A stretch of 64,000 nt of DNA. Source: Oegoconia quadripuncta (Eukaryota; Arthropoda; Insecta; Lepidoptera; Autostichidae). A model generated the notes under the pieces. That model searched no databases and was not told the origin of the DNA. It saw only the letters and a program-made list of their open reading frames with translations. Of the stretch, positions 1 through 22,300 are shown piece after piece. A program made the translations under genes and the position numbers. Every line of letters starts with the position of its first letter. Position 1 is the first letter of the stretch. The stretch lies in assembly GCA_949316235.1 (NCBI GenBank), contig OX438743.1, forward strand, positions 36,549,242 through 36,613,241, in the 5' to 3' direction.

Positions 1-60
1 GAAGCTAAGCTCAGAGGCTCTTCTCTTAGTACTAGAAAGCTGTAATTTGACATGGGTCTA

Positions 61-280
61 CAAAATCAAAATCAAAATCAAAAATATTTTATTCAATGTA
101 GGATACAAAAATATCACTTATTGAAAGTCAACATGTTATTATTATTTTTTAAACTACATCGCTTCGCAAGGTGTTATGGTTAGGGAGAAGAAGCGACAAG
201 AAACTCCGCAACAACACATCTTTTCAATTTGTTACATATTAATCACGCCGACAAAGTGGTAAAATAAAATTCTTACTTAG
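61..280 (-). mobile_element. 3' end of a non-LTR retrotransposon
   Basis: On the minus strand this stretch ends in repeated TTTTGA units (plus strand 61-90) just after an AATAAA-like stretch. It is preceded by a GC-richer segment reading GTTGCGGAGTTTCTTG and GCTTCTTCTC, which I recall as a common 3' part of lepidopteran LINEs. No coding part is visible. It lies in the Tip60 intron upstream of the first visible exon. The upstream limit is approximate. Confidence 0.5.
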
Positions 281-472
281 TCCCCTATGTCGTTGTCACT
301 TTTGGGCCATGCTTTTACAAACAAAAAGCGATTTGGCATCCAGACTCATGGCTATAACAGCTGGGCCAACATCTATGGACACTACAAATCAAGAATCGAA
401 CGCACGTCAAGCGCAACACTGCAGTGTACACTGTACACACTGTACTCCAGTAAAATTACGTAATTTTTGTGA

Positions 473-8764
<8,292 letters not shown>

Positions 8765-9221
8765 GTCATCATCATCTTAACATTCTATTTCCTTGTTATA
8801 TGTACGGAAGTGAAAATAGGTTTTATTTAGATTATTCTTATACAGTACCCCGATTCTATAATGCCTTTGAAAACATAGTCATCAGAATAACTTACAGGAC
8901 TTTAGGTGTATGATAAACAGGCTTTAATCCCTTCCTTGAAAGTGGTATTCTATTCTGTTTCTAAATCACGGGCAACTGTAGTCAAATCCACCTCTCGGGC
9001 CCATCATTCGTGAAAAATTGCATTTGCTTTTCTTTGCCTCACTTCTCACATCGTCCGAGATAAACACAAGAGATACTTCTTCGTGCCTACCAGCTTTGTA
9101 GAGGCCCATCGTGATTTGATTCCGTGCGCTATGGTGACAGCGAAATAGGCAAACAGAGATGTAAATAATGTGAATTTGCAAATATCATGCACCGCTGTTT
9201 CGATGGAATGAACAGTGTGCG

Positions 9222-9352
9222 AAGTGTGAGTTTTGTCTCGTTTGAAAAAAATCGTTATGCAAACTATCCGCTAGAGGCGCTGCACATTTTTCCATACAAA
9301 TCGTCACGTTAACGTGAATGCGGTAGTAAAGTTAAGTCGAAACAAAACTCAC
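9222..9352. repeat. Foldback repeat
   Basis: GAAGTGTGAGTTTTGTCTCG at the left pairs with CGAAACAAAACTCACACTCC at the right. CGCTAGAGGCGCTG lies between. Probably a short non-autonomous DNA element in the Tip60 3' flank. Confidence 0.5.
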
Positions 9353-11722
9353 ACTCCGCCCGCTGGGCGAAATAGTTCGAAATTTGAACCGCCTCAATTT
9401 GGCCAAATAACCGAGTTCAACAAGGTTCCGTTCTTTATCTTCTGAGCGCATCATTTCATCTTCACCAATTATGGGACCACGCTGTAAATACCTGTTCAAA
9501 CAAAAATCATATCATTGGAATCGGTGCAAGATATTGCAGAACAAACAAGCAAAAAACCGGCAAAGTGCTCCGTAGTTGCCCGTAAATTGTTACGGGCATA
9601 TTGCTGTAAGGTCCGCATATTGATGCGGACTTAGAAGGGGGCTTTTTGTTGTTTGATAAATAATTTTCAACGGATAAATTTTTCGACTATTACTCATTAA
9701 CTTGTAAACCCTACAGATGTGATAGTGTTCCTTTTAACTTCGTTAATATGTGATTTTTTTAATGTAACCAAAACCAACCATTTAACTGCATTGGGGGACA
9801 GTTGGTTCTAACAAAAATTAGCACTTTAAAGATTCATATTTTGCAAATGGATCCCTGAATCGATAAACTGTGCAAAATACCACTTTGTGGGCGTCATTAA
9901 TATATATAGTATATCCATGCCAAATTACAGCTTGCTATTACTAAGAGCCCCTGAGCTTGTACCACGACACCATGGATGAGCCACGGATATATCTGTCTGT
10001 CCGTGGACCGACATGGCGAAACTACAAAGGTTCCTTGTTGACTTCTTCAATTTAAGAGCTATGCTCTTGTAACAGCGAAACACAAATAATTGTATCATCT
10101 ATTAAATTCTTGGAAATTAAAAGAGACATTATCAAAACGATTTTATGACCGATGGTAGAGTTAGTTTTTGCCCGATTATAATTTAATTGGGCGTTGAGGA
10201 GAGGTCAGCAAATGGCATTACAGAATCGGGTACAATTTGTAGAATAATAGGGTCACATTTATTATTGGTCCGTGATGATACAGATAACCGTTTGTAGAAC
10301 GATTGTCAATGACTAAAATCCATCATAATAAGTGCATCATAATAATATGATTCACTGAAACTTTTTTTTTTATAATTTAAAGTACTCACACCGATCAGAG
10401 ATTGCTCGAGTTTTTTCTTCTCGCAATAAATCAATTTTAACACTGATCATTTTTTCTTCGGATTCAGCTTTGTGTATTTAACATATTATCAATTTTCAAA
10501 GTACTGCTTCAATAAATACGAAACGGTCAAAATATATTTTTCTCTTTGTCACCAGTGTGTGAAGTGGTAAAAGTGTGACGGAGACAACAGATATCTAACG
10601 GCTTCCGAAACGTATGCATTTTTTTCATTTTGTATCTAACTTTTTTTTTTGTATTTTTTTAACCCCTTCACCACAGAGCACTAACGAAACCGTCACCGTA
10701 TATTTTCTAATAAACACGTTAAGGTTTTGGTCATTTCATTAATTAACTCACTCTTAGCTTACGCATATTTACTTTAATTCTAACTCTACTTGTTATATAT
10801 TCATTTGCGCAGCGTTGAGCTTCCGCTCCGGGATGTTCGAAAACCGCCCCGGTTGTGAAAGTGTTACGTGACAGTTTTAAAACTGCTCGCGACCTTATGC
10901 AGTGTTTATAAGACTCACAATCGGTTTTTCAGGCCGGACATCTTGCTTGTCGCAGCTGATGGTTTTGATTGTCACTGAGCCCGGTTTTTAACCCACAATG
11001 AAAAACGACGGGTGTTACGTATTTGATAGCTTTATGTGCGTGTCCAGCCTTTGTCGTATTGAGGATATATTACTGAAGTAATCTATTGTTTTTTTTATAT
11101 TACCTAAACATTTAACGAGGGGACTGGTGATAGCCATGTTTGATGAAAATCAGTTTGAAGATATTTAGTTATTAACACAGTTGTTTGGTGTATTTGGACG
11201 ATACTGTAGGATGGATGTTTTTCGCTGGTTTTCTAAATTGTCAATTTAAAAATAACAATGGAAGAAACGTTGAACCTTTTGGCGAAATGTACCACTGCAG
11301 CTTTCAAATTATAGGCGGTTCGGTTCCTTTTCTTTATTATTTTGATAAACAAAACTTGTTATTTGGAAAACTTTGAACCTTCAGAATCACTTGTCGGATT
11401 GATCGGAGACTAATAAATTAGGATCTTAATTATAGTCAAACGTTTTAATCCTGCACTCGGGTTTGGTTTCATTATTATATAGCAAGCCGCCCAGTGTTTC
11501 CAAACGGCAATACTGAGACCTCGTAACTTAAATGTTTCTTGTTTCAAATTACCTACAGACTACAGATACGATTTCGAAGGGTAATTTAATTAGATAATTT
11601 CCTCGATAGAATTAATTTCCTAAGCGACATCTAATTGTATTTACCCTATGTGATTCTTTGTCCAAACGGCTACGATTTTCTTTAATCTCATTGCAGAGAA
11701 AATTAAATCATATAGATAGGTA

Positions 11723-11905
11723 CAGTCGGCCCCATAGATAAAACCATACAGGGCTATTTTACATGATCAGTCGTAGCATGCTAACTATTTAAGCTGTACC
11801 ATCTGAAGTTCTGTAAAATGATAGGGTAGGCTAGTCTAGTTCTAGCTCGAATAGGCATCATGACTTATGTCATATAGAATAGCCCTGTATGTAATACGCC
11901 GACTG
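11723..11905. mobile_element. MITE with CAGTCGGC ends
   Basis: The ends CAGTCGGC and GCCGACTG are flanked by TA. Second blocks ACAGGGCTATT and AATAGCCCTGT pair just inside. The length of about 183 bp and the TA duplication suggest a Tc1/mariner-type MITE. Confidence 0.7.
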
Positions 11906-12204
11906 TACAAAACAGTAAGAAATAATGTACAAAGGTGAGGTTTCAATTTATTTATTATCATTAAGTATCAAAATAAGTAATCATAATTTCTAACGTTTTA
12001 TTAGCTATTTTCTAAAGTGTTGTTTTTTTTTAATTATGATTGTTTGATTTTGATTGTGCTGTAATGTTGTAGTCTAATTTTTTTGCACTTGCACTTTATG
12101 ACAGTAGCGCTAAGGTATAATCATTGTAGAAGTGTGTAAGAACTGGTTTTTGAGTAATAACACCTTTAAACCACTTATTTTATATATTTGACAGACAGAT
12201 GTAC

Positions 12205-12300
12205 AGTCGACAGCACGACGACCGTAACACTACCGGTGTAAGCTAGCTGCGCGACGCTAACGAACATATGACCGCTAGAAGTGTTGCGGTCCTCGTGCGG
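12205..12300. repeat. Short imperfect inverted repeat
   Basis: GCACGACGACCGTAACACT pairs imperfectly with AGTGTTGCGGTCCTCGTGC. Likely a small foldback element; no target duplication could be fixed. Confidence 0.45.
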
Positions 12301-12715
12301 CCGCGTGTATATAGCACCACAAGTTCATAAAATTGGCCGGATGCTGACATGAAAAAATCGGGGAATATGAATGTTGGATTGACAACTCTCGCTATGCCCT
12401 ATTGAATTTCGATTCTGTTATTATTTGAAAATACCTATATAACCGATATTTAATATTGTTCATATCCTGCATGACATATTTTTATTGTGTCTCCTTTTGT
12501 CGGTGTTAATCTTACCCAACAAACATGGAACGTGTTGTGGCTTCGGCCACATACCGACCGGGAAATGAATAAACCAACCCGTGAGACTTTCCACAAAAAA
12601 AAAGATCTATAGACCTGCATGTTATAACGGTGATGGGCTCACTCCTGTCGCTTGTGCATTTGCATTTTTTTTGTATTTTCATAAGGTGAACAAGCATTAC
12701 ACCTATGCGCTTAGG

Positions 12716-12775
12716 TTTGGGATATCTCTGGCTGCCTCATTTGGGATAAAGGTCGTGATGTTATGCATGTATGTT
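12716..12775 (+). repeat. Dispersed LINE tail
   Basis: GGGATAAAGGTCGTGATGTT then ATGTATGTTT. Nearly the same string recurs at 34136-34195, so it is a repeat end of unknown family. Confidence 0.45.
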
Positions 12776-15700
12776 TCTTCCTTAGCTTCATTTATAAAAT
12801 TCTTATAGTCATTGGTAAGCTGTAATCAAGCTAAGTGCCATATTAATAAAGCGATCTCTTGATTGAGATCGAGTCTCACACTTAATACTACTTGTTTCAT
12901 ACTGTTTAAATAGTTAAATTCATCACAATCTTGAGACCGTGAAGTTTGAAACGCACACACGCTAATGTCCTGCGGTTCCTCGTGCAAGGCGTGGTCCACG
13001 TTCTGCAGTCAGCTTAGCAGCTTTACTATTTGAGGAAGCAGTTTCATTCATCTTAAATCATTCATTTTTTGTTCATTACTTTCGCATTTATAATATTGGG
13101 ATTATCCTGATTTGATAGTTATAATATGCGTTGACAAATGCCCTACCTCTGTTATTAGAACTCTATGGTTTGTAGGGTCGATAGTCCTAAAGGATTTTCA
13201 CAGCGAATCTACTACTTGTTCAGTGTTTCCGAGTAAAATAAATATGGTTCCTTTCTTTTCAGTTTTCTACTCCTTTTGGCCAAGTTGTAGTTAAAACCGT
13301 AGAATTTACTATAGTATTTATAATTAGAAGTATTTCGAGCTTGTCCCTATATGCTCTGTTTGTAATGTTTATTGTAATGGGAAGTGCAATTTTTGTTTTT
13401 TTTTTTAAGTTGTACTTCCAGTGTTTAAATGGATCGTCATCATCGTACCTTTTGTTTTCATTATATTTTATTGACAACAGCATTTTTGCTGCATAGTGGC
13501 ACCATGGTAACTTTGTGTTCTATAACTTTTCAGGTGATCATGAAATAATATGACCATCCACCAAGACCTGAGTCGAGATTACAATGGAGTACGTGATTAT
13601 CCAGTTTCTGAAGTAGTTGCAGTGTTTGGCTGATAGGTATATTTTTTCTGTAATAAAAAACGTTACTAGTGCAAAATATGTGTAACTCAAACAAAGCTAG
13701 TGTACCTATTCTAGCAAATATGGACGTGAATTTGAGGGCTACTTAAAAATGTCTATACAAAGTTAGATACATACTTAGTACATTTTGTAAAATAAGTCTT
13801 TATTGTGATATTAAATATATCGATAACTTTTTAATGTCGAATTTCATTTCACATCAGTCGGACAGGAAAATCAAAAACGTTTCTATGCAATATATGATTT
13901 ATTTTTCGATATATAAGCACAATAATTTTGCTTTGACTGTCAAAATATCCATATTCAAGCAGGTACAAGTGATGTTTACAACAATTAGAATTTCATACAA
14001 TTTATACTTAACAAACTTGTAGTTTACATAACTTCCAAACACACGGTGTGTTTAGGCAGAATAATCATAATTAATTAGAGACCATATATTTGTAAAAGTA
14101 TTTAACGGTTAACTAATTTGTGACAAGTGAATTCAACTTGTAAGTTTGTGGCAGGATTTTGATCCTTGCCACGTAGAACTTCAGAATATTAGTTGCAATT
14201 ATTAGCAACTGGCTCTCCTCTGACACGAACGTCAGCTTATATGAGACGCGTGGTATCGCGCGAGAACAGAGCTAACATACTCCATAGTCGGTATCTATAA
14301 TTAATGATACGAGATAGAATCTTCTTGCATAAAGCATGGACGTGATAGCAGGCTTCTATTTCGTGTCGTAAAGAGACTAAGAAATATGTTAGCGGCATCT
14401 ACTATGTATGAGTTGAGAAACTATTACTCGCGTAGAAATTACCGATAGATTTCGTTAACTAAAATCTTTTCTTACCTATTGCTTGCAACCCCGAAGAAAA
14501 TTACAAGTTCTACTGTATAATTCTATAAACCTTGAAAATAAAAAGTACATAAAAGTTCGACATCCGAAGGGCCGACAAAGTTGCAATTTCTGTATTTTTT
14601 CCACCATTTTCAAAAATTCTACATGGATATTAAAAAAAATGTAACAAACTGTAGTTATAAATAAGTTGTACTTAATTTTTAATTGTTTTTTATTACTGAT
14701 TTGCGACAGTCGCCTGCTGCCGAAACATACTGAACACAATACTGAAATTGTGGAATATTTAAAAGAAGCGCAAACATTCAAGTAAAAAGAGGATTAATAA
14801 CTACTACTGTGTCTCTGAGCGTATATTTTAATTTTTATTTGTTTCGTAAAAGAAATATGCGTCGGAAATGACAGAAATTGCAACGTATCCTGCCCGTAGA
14901 GTCGGTGCCCTCTTAAACAAGCCGTTTTTGTTAAGTTGAATTTCAAACGACTGTAGTTACAAGTGTCGATACTCGAAAATTCGATTGCGAATGACGATTG
15001 TATTTGCAATATTGCTTTGGAATATGTTTGCTTTAATAATTGGTGGGTACCGCGATCTAAAATCGTGTTTTCATTGCATTTACTTAAATGATGTGTGAAC
15101 CTTGTCTTTTACTGGCATCTTTTAACCCCTGACGCAAAATTGTTACAGTTTTGTGGCTGAATCGTTTTGAAAACGGCATTCTTTTTTATTTTCGAAGGCT
15201 AGTTTTTTATTTGGAAGACATTTTCACTTCGAGAGACTGTTAGAGATTGCGAGTGGATATTAGCAGTCATAGAGTTTCTACGCATTCCAGCGCGATACAC
15301 TCGTCTCTTACACACATAAACAACGGAGAGCCTATAATTATCGTTCACAAACTTTTAAGATCATTATATAATATAAATTATAAAGATATACCTTAATATA
15401 AAACAACAATAATCGTTAAACAAACTTTAATACTAACTGTTTACTTACAACCGAATATTTATGCAATAGTAATATACTATCACAACTAACCACAAGCACA
15501 AGAAGTAGAGACACGAAAGTAGTAATAAGAAAGTGGTAATTATAATTATAAATAAACCAACGTAAGTAAGAATTCATTCTCCGAATCGCCCTATACCTTC
15601 TTAAGTTAATCTTATACGTAAGATTACTACGACGGTACATTCACACTACAAAGCTAACAGAAAATCCAATGAACTTCGATGTTTCCTTGATTTTAATTAG

Positions 15701-18700
15701 AAAAAAAAATGTTGATTACTAATGATTTAGGCACGTCCTTTGCGTAGGATTTGGATCCTGCAAAGTCCACACTGCGTCATTGGCGTCGAACAAATATCTA
15801 GATACTTAACACATCCAGCTTTTTAAAACTTGACCTTAGAAGTCCATTGTATTTTAAATTTAAAATAACAATATCCAATCTACTCACTACACACGGAGTC
15901 GAATTCTTGTTAGACAAGAAATAACAAATTCAAAGAATTGTGCTCTGCCTTAATAAATAACGCTTTTTTTTTCGTATTTATCACAATATTACCAACAATA
16001 TAAAAATAAATGCTCGCGCGACTTGACTGCTCTTCGCTTCAGTGTCGAAGCAGCCAAAGACTAGGATCACTGGTACGCAGAAGGCACTGGCTTCCTATAA
16101 ATCTGTACGGTGTTCATCTGAGCTACAATTACCTTAAAAAGAATATACAATACGAGAACTTCTGCCTACTTTACTATATTCAATTTGTAATGGTCATTTT
16201 ATAATTTATATCCTCTAATGAATAAAGCAATGTTTTTTTTTTATTATACTTATTTCGCTCGTTTTGTGAGAGTTTACAAGGATTACTAAAATTTTAGTAC
16301 AACAGAGGTAGCGTTCGTAGTCCTCTAGCCCTAAATACAATGCTTAGACTTAGACATACCTGACTCATGGCAATATATTAATACTATTTTCCTAAACCGC
16401 GAAATAGCACCACCGCAGCAACGCCGCTGGCTGATAAAGTTTTACATAAGGAATCACGTAACAGTACAACTCCAGTTGCTACGCAATACTTTATGCTTAT
16501 TGAGACTTGATGTGAGAGAGTTTATTATCAGATAAACAGTGAGAAATATTAATAATTGCACTCCGAAAAAGGTAATTTCAACTTTGTACGTTAGATGGTT
16601 GTCGCCTAAGGGAAGGTTTGCCGTTGAAATAGACCGTATACAGTATTTAAGGCACAACAATAGCAAAATAACCGAAAAAATTGCGAGAGAAGTGCGTGTT
16701 AGTCTCCTGGGAACCGCAACGCACGACTCGAGCGAGGGTAGCGATTTTAAAAGTTATGTCTACTTTTTCAATGTGCTAATAATCATTATTACATGTCTTA
16801 ATTACTTAAGACATGGATGCCACGAAGTAATATGTATAATGTATCGCCTATTTCATAAGATGTACGAACGCTATCGCCAGGCGACAAACACCGGCCATAA
16901 TAGAATCAGACATTCTAGACAGCTTTAGTGTGAAACAAGCTCCTGTCGCGGCACGCCTTTTTTATGCTTCTAAATTTTGTATGAGTTTTAATATGATAGA
17001 AGATCATCTTCATTTTGACACCTCCCGCCAGCTTTCAAAGATATAAAATACAAAAAGTCTCCTATACGAGGAAAATGGGCTGTAGAAATGTATGGGTTTT
17101 TTTTAATACAAAATGGGATAGATTTATTTAGATCTCTCTCTTATAATAATGAAATGGGGAGGATGGGATCTTGCTGAGTAAAGCAGGCTATTGGGTGAAC
17201 GAAGTCAATTAGTAAAAATCAAGGCCATAATGACTTCTTTTTCATTTTACGAGGATGTATTAAAATTGATTTTTGATTAAGATAATGCTGAAATAAATTA
17301 TCAACCCTGTACCATAGAGTACTATAGATACTCGTATACTAATCAGAACCTAGAAGCAGCGATATATATTCTATCATTTATTGAATATTCTAATTCTTTG
17401 TATAATTGTGTAAAAGTCGCCCAGATAAATATCATTACTACAACTTACATTATCATTCATTACAAAAATATTACAATTTTAATCTTTAGTTCGTTTGAAT
17501 AAAACAGAGGCACTTCGCAAATGGTGTTTGTGTTTCATACGACTGTACGCTTATGAAGCGATTTATAAACTATATATAACTCTACGTACACAATACATAG
17601 TTACTATACACGGTAAAATCATGGACAATGTCGATTTCTTAACATTAGAACGCGTATCACGTATTACTCTTGAGTTAAAGCACCTTACAGCTATATTACT
17701 TACAATACAAATATAACACATTTCTAAACGTGTAGACCAAATGTGAATATCATTTGTGTAACATAAAAATATACTCTCGGAATTTTAACAGGAGGTATCT
17801 ACATCATTGTACTGGAAATATTATATTATTATGTGATGTTTATTTATTATTAAATTATATTGAAAAACATCTTCATAAAACGTGGTCACAATTATGTATA
17901 GACTAGACACTCGGTACCTAATTCTGATAATATAATTTTTATCGATAAATAGAAGACTATGCATCGTTTGCACCATTCAAAATAAAATCAGATCTCAATT
18001 AACAAACACTTTGTACAGATCAAAGCAAAATTAAAAGAACTTATAAATAAAATGTGGTAATTTTAATGTTAGAGTTAAACATCTAGATAAAAATAAAATA
18101 TAATGTGAAGTACCTACCTAACTATCAAACTGTTTCACAGTTTATGTCGAATGTTAAACGATAACGGTGACGCGTTTATTAATTCACAACACAGTTGGAA
18201 AATTATAAGGAAAATAAATATACATACTTGTAAAGTACCTATTGATAACGTGCCGTCCATGAAAATATATAGATATCTCTTTTTTCGACCTACCCTATTC
18301 ACAAGACCAAGACCTACTCACTTTTTGTGAAAATTGTAATCACGATTTTATACTCAGTTTGGTCGTCAACCTAAAACCACGTCTACATGTTGAATTTTAT
18401 ATATAATTTTTACAATTCAATGTACATTTCAATGGGAATTGAATTCGGTAGACTTATTTGATGCGTGCGCGTGTTGCAGCCACCTACCTAACTACGTTGT
18501 TGTTCTACACAGTAGACATACGATTTCGTTTCGAAATACATCCCCCGCTCCTGTCGATGCTCTGTACAACTAAGATCAGAGAAGGCTTTTATTCATAAAC
18601 GATAAATAACTAACAACTATCGATTGTTATTATCACAACAACATTTTGAAATGCGAACCAATATAGAGAAAACCAACGGTGACATTATATTTCGAATTAA

Positions 18701-18787
18701 TTTTCATAAATCCAATGCTTAAAATTATACGTATACATGCCGAAAATTAAATTTTGGACCCGACAAAACTATGAACGTACGTGTTAG

Positions 18788-19330
18788 CTAGACAAGGCAT
18801 CCGTCGTTAAGGCCGTTGTTAAGTTTAGCTTGTGTCTCCTGGACAGTACTGGGGTACGTATGACATTGCTGGGTTGTCAATGTGTAATTCGCATCGGGAT
18901 CGTAGTATTCGTGTTCCGCATCAATTGGAACCAGAAGATTTGTAGCTTTCGGCATATATCCGTCAGTTGTAATATAGGTGGCTTCAGAGTTAGGGGGCAA
19001 GCTGAGGACGCTGTCCGGCCTATTATATTCGATATCTACCATTTGCGGAGTCATGTACGCGTTCTCGAGGGACGATATCGTGTCTATGGAAGAGTCGCCG
19101 TTGACTGGAGTGACGCAGGTGTAGCTGGAAGCGAGTATGTTGGCGGATTCCGGTCGGAGGTATGGGGAGTGAGCTTCGTAGGCGGCTGGGAATGTGTTTG
19201 GAGACTCGTAAGGTCTGATCATGTTGTATTGTGTTGTTGGCGAGGCCCTGGTTGTATTACTGTTCTTCATACACGAAGCGGCGTGCATTGATAGCATGTC
19301 TATCAGTTGCCGCTTCTGCACTTCAAGGTC
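18788..19330 (-). CDS. Atf3: Atf3 exon 5 (zipper end, long C-terminus, stop)
   Basis: 180 codons plus stop, acceptor TTCATTTCCAG. It finishes the zipper (QKRQLIDMLSMHAASC), then runs through a Tyr/Pro/Thr-rich tail with no recognised domain. Confidence 0.93.
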   Translation of the reverse strand, partial: DLEVQKRQLIDMLSMHAASCMKNSNTTRASPTTQYNMIRPYESPNTFPAAYEAHSPYLRPESANILASSYTCVTPVNGDSSIDTISSLENAYMTPQMVDIEYNRPDSVLSLPPNSEATYITTDGYMPKATNLLVPIDAEHEYYDPDANYTLTTQQCHTYPSTVQETQAKLNNGLNDGCLV

Positions 19331-22300
19331 CTGGAAATGAGATGTTCGAACTTAATAAATATACAAGGAGCCAAGGTAGGTAGGAGAGAACGAAAGCAGG
19401 GGAACGCTTTAACGATCTCGATTGGGTCTAAGTGACTTTGGGCATTTGCCCAACCCCATGGCAAACATAACAAACATTGGCATAATTCATTAAATGAATT
19501 ACGCTGCAAAACCGCTTTTGTTGACCTCGAAATGTGTTTTTGATTTGTTTATCATATTGTTATGTAATTTAAATTCATTATGCCAGATGCCACGGCATGA
19601 TGCATGACACAAATGCACCCGCGTCGTCTGCGATTTCATATGCTGCATATACTTACTGTAACTAACCCGCTATATTTGAATTATGTATTATGTAGCAAGG
19701 AGCCAACTTGTAATTTACATACATACACAGGTGTATGAGCGCTAATTGTAATGAATATTTTCTTATTGACTCTTTAAACAAATTTAAGGGTCGTATTATA
19801 GAACCATGCTCTAAATTGTTCAAGTCTTGATTTCTACTTAAACCTAGTTGAAAAGGTAATTAATTCATATTTTTGCGGCGAGACAGGGATGTGCTTATAC
19901 TCAGACGTGAGTCGTTCTTACGGATCTAAGAACCTATTTATTTACATGAGGTAATATAAACATAGAACTAAGTTAATATCACTCTACTTAATTGGGAACG
20001 TGATACTTTGGGAAACGTTTTTTGCCCAAAAATTAGTAATCCTTATTTTTAATATGCTGTGGTACCTTGAGTTGCGCCTTAAGGTCTATGTTCTGCGTCT
20101 CCAAGACCTCGCTCTCGGTGACCAAGTTCACGGTACGTTCGCGCTTCTTCATCCGGCACTTGGTTGCTGCTATCTTGTTCCGTTCTCTTCTGCGCCTTCG
20201 GCGTTCCTCGTCCTCTGGAGTTAACTGTTGAACAGAAATACTTGTTAGTTTTATACTTTAAAATCAACTTTCATAATCATACACTAATACACTAATACAT
20301 TGCTGATAGGGCCACTCCCATAGCGCACCACAGTTGCGCATCCAATATCTTTTCAAAAAATAATAAATATATTACGTATTATCATATTATGCAGTCCTAC
20401 CTTCTTCTATATAGATGGGCCTGTATGATATAGACATAATTTATTGGTAATTGTCATTCAAAGTTGCTACTATGCTCATTATGTTCTGGGAATATGATTT
20501 CTAATAAATGATTCTGTTGATAATAATATACATGCAATGCAAATTTTTCAGTTTGAACTAAACTTCTCGCTAAGAACATATCTCGAACAACTGATGGCCT
20601 GTGTGGCATTAAAGTATAAATGTGGGTAGGCATAAGTGTGGACACAAATAATTCTGCTCCCTAGTTAAATTTTAATTAAAAATATTTACAATTATTATTT
20701 ACCTTAATGAAGTAATCTGATTGGCACATAGGATCACCATCACTCGCCTACATATCGATTTCTCCACTATCCACATCTCATTCTCACTAAATAACATAAC
20801 ATGGATCAGTCATCTAAACTAGCCACCAATATGGAAGACATGGTGAAATTGTTCAACACACGAATGAGTGAATATGAAGCTAAGCTGAGTAAGGCCACTA
20901 CAAGTACCAGTCCTGTTCATTCGGATCTCTCATCACTGTGTCGTGAGTACCAGGATTTCAAATCTTTTGTTTGGAAAGCTTTATCTCTAATGAAGTCTCA
21001 AATCGAACTCCTGTCCCATGAAATTGATGGGCATGAGACATTTCTTAGAAGAAAGGTTCTTCTTATTCATGGGCTTCCTGAACAACAACAAGAAAAGGTG
21101 CATGACGAGGTCCTTAAGGTATTGGTCGACCGGATGAAGATGTCGGATATTGTTTCCACTGATATTGAGGTATGTCACCGGCTCGGATCTAATTCTACAA
21201 GGCCCAGGCCAATTCTAATTCGTTTCCGGGACATTCATGTTCGGCATAGTATCTGGGATAGCAAATCTGCGCTGAAAAATTCTGGCATAACTCTGTCGGA
21301 GTTTCTTACTAAGGCACGACATCAACTGTTTATGGCTGCCCGAAAGCATTTTGGTGTGAACCGGTGCTGGTCTTCAGAGGGCAAGATTGTTATTATTCTT
21401 CCCAACAAAAGTCGCCGAAAAATCATAAGCATGACCGATCTCCAGCTACTTATGGAAAAGCATCCTGACCCTCAGGGTGTTGAAGACAAACCCACGCGCA
21501 AAGTACAACCGGACCCGGGACTTAAGAAAGCCGTATCCAGGGGTAACTCATCTACGAGATCCAAGTCACGACAAGTCAAGTGATCAATCATTGTAAATTT
21601 AATGTTCTTCGCTCTCATATTGATTTCTTTGGTTCTTGTATAAACTCCTCTAATCTTGGCAAAATGGGTAATTAAAAACATTTTGTTTGCTAAATACCGC
21701 ATTCAAATAGAATATAAGGAATAAGTAGTTCTTAGGTAGGAATGCGAGGTTATTTCTTAATCACTTTGACATATCACATTAGCTTTTTCTTACAACACCA
21801 TTGTGAATATGCAAAGGAAACTCATACTCATTCAGCCTTGTCTTAAGTTATGCTTTCGATCTGTGTAAAATAGTGACCCGTTTTGAATTTCTTGTTTGTA
21901 AACATAGTAATTGTAGTTTGTAGTTCTGTAGTAAGTAGTTTGTAGCTCTGACGTTTATAACTTTAATCTGTATTTTTCGCCCTAAATGAAGTATTTGGCG
22001 AGTGATGTTGTTCTGTGCCCCCAAGCATTTTTTTTTTTTTATTTTGTATAATTATTTTTGCTAAACCTTTCAGGTTTTTATTAGTTAATTATCTTTATTA
22101 GATATTCTTTATATATATATATATATTATTAGTATTTTTATATAATGGTTATTGATGATATCGACGTAAATGATAGTTTTTTCTCATGTTCTTCAGCGGA
22201 CGAGTTTCTTAGTGCCGATAGTGATCCTGATGACCAGCCACTGCTAACACTGCGTGAACGCTTATCCCTGTCCTTCTCTAAATTTCCCAACAACTTTAAT

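Larger units (their letters stand above)
8765..18787. other. Convergent intergenic region between Tip60 and Atf3
   Basis: No coding sequence is supported in these 10 kb. Short ORFs here are AT-rich and lack recognisable domains. The right part presumably includes the Atf3 3' untranslated region, but I cannot fix its poly(A) site among many TTTATT strings. Small palindromic repeats are listed separately. Confidence 0.6.

Noticed and set aside
18830..19291. 153-aa plus-strand ORF
   Set aside because: Antisense shadow of the Atf3 last exon.
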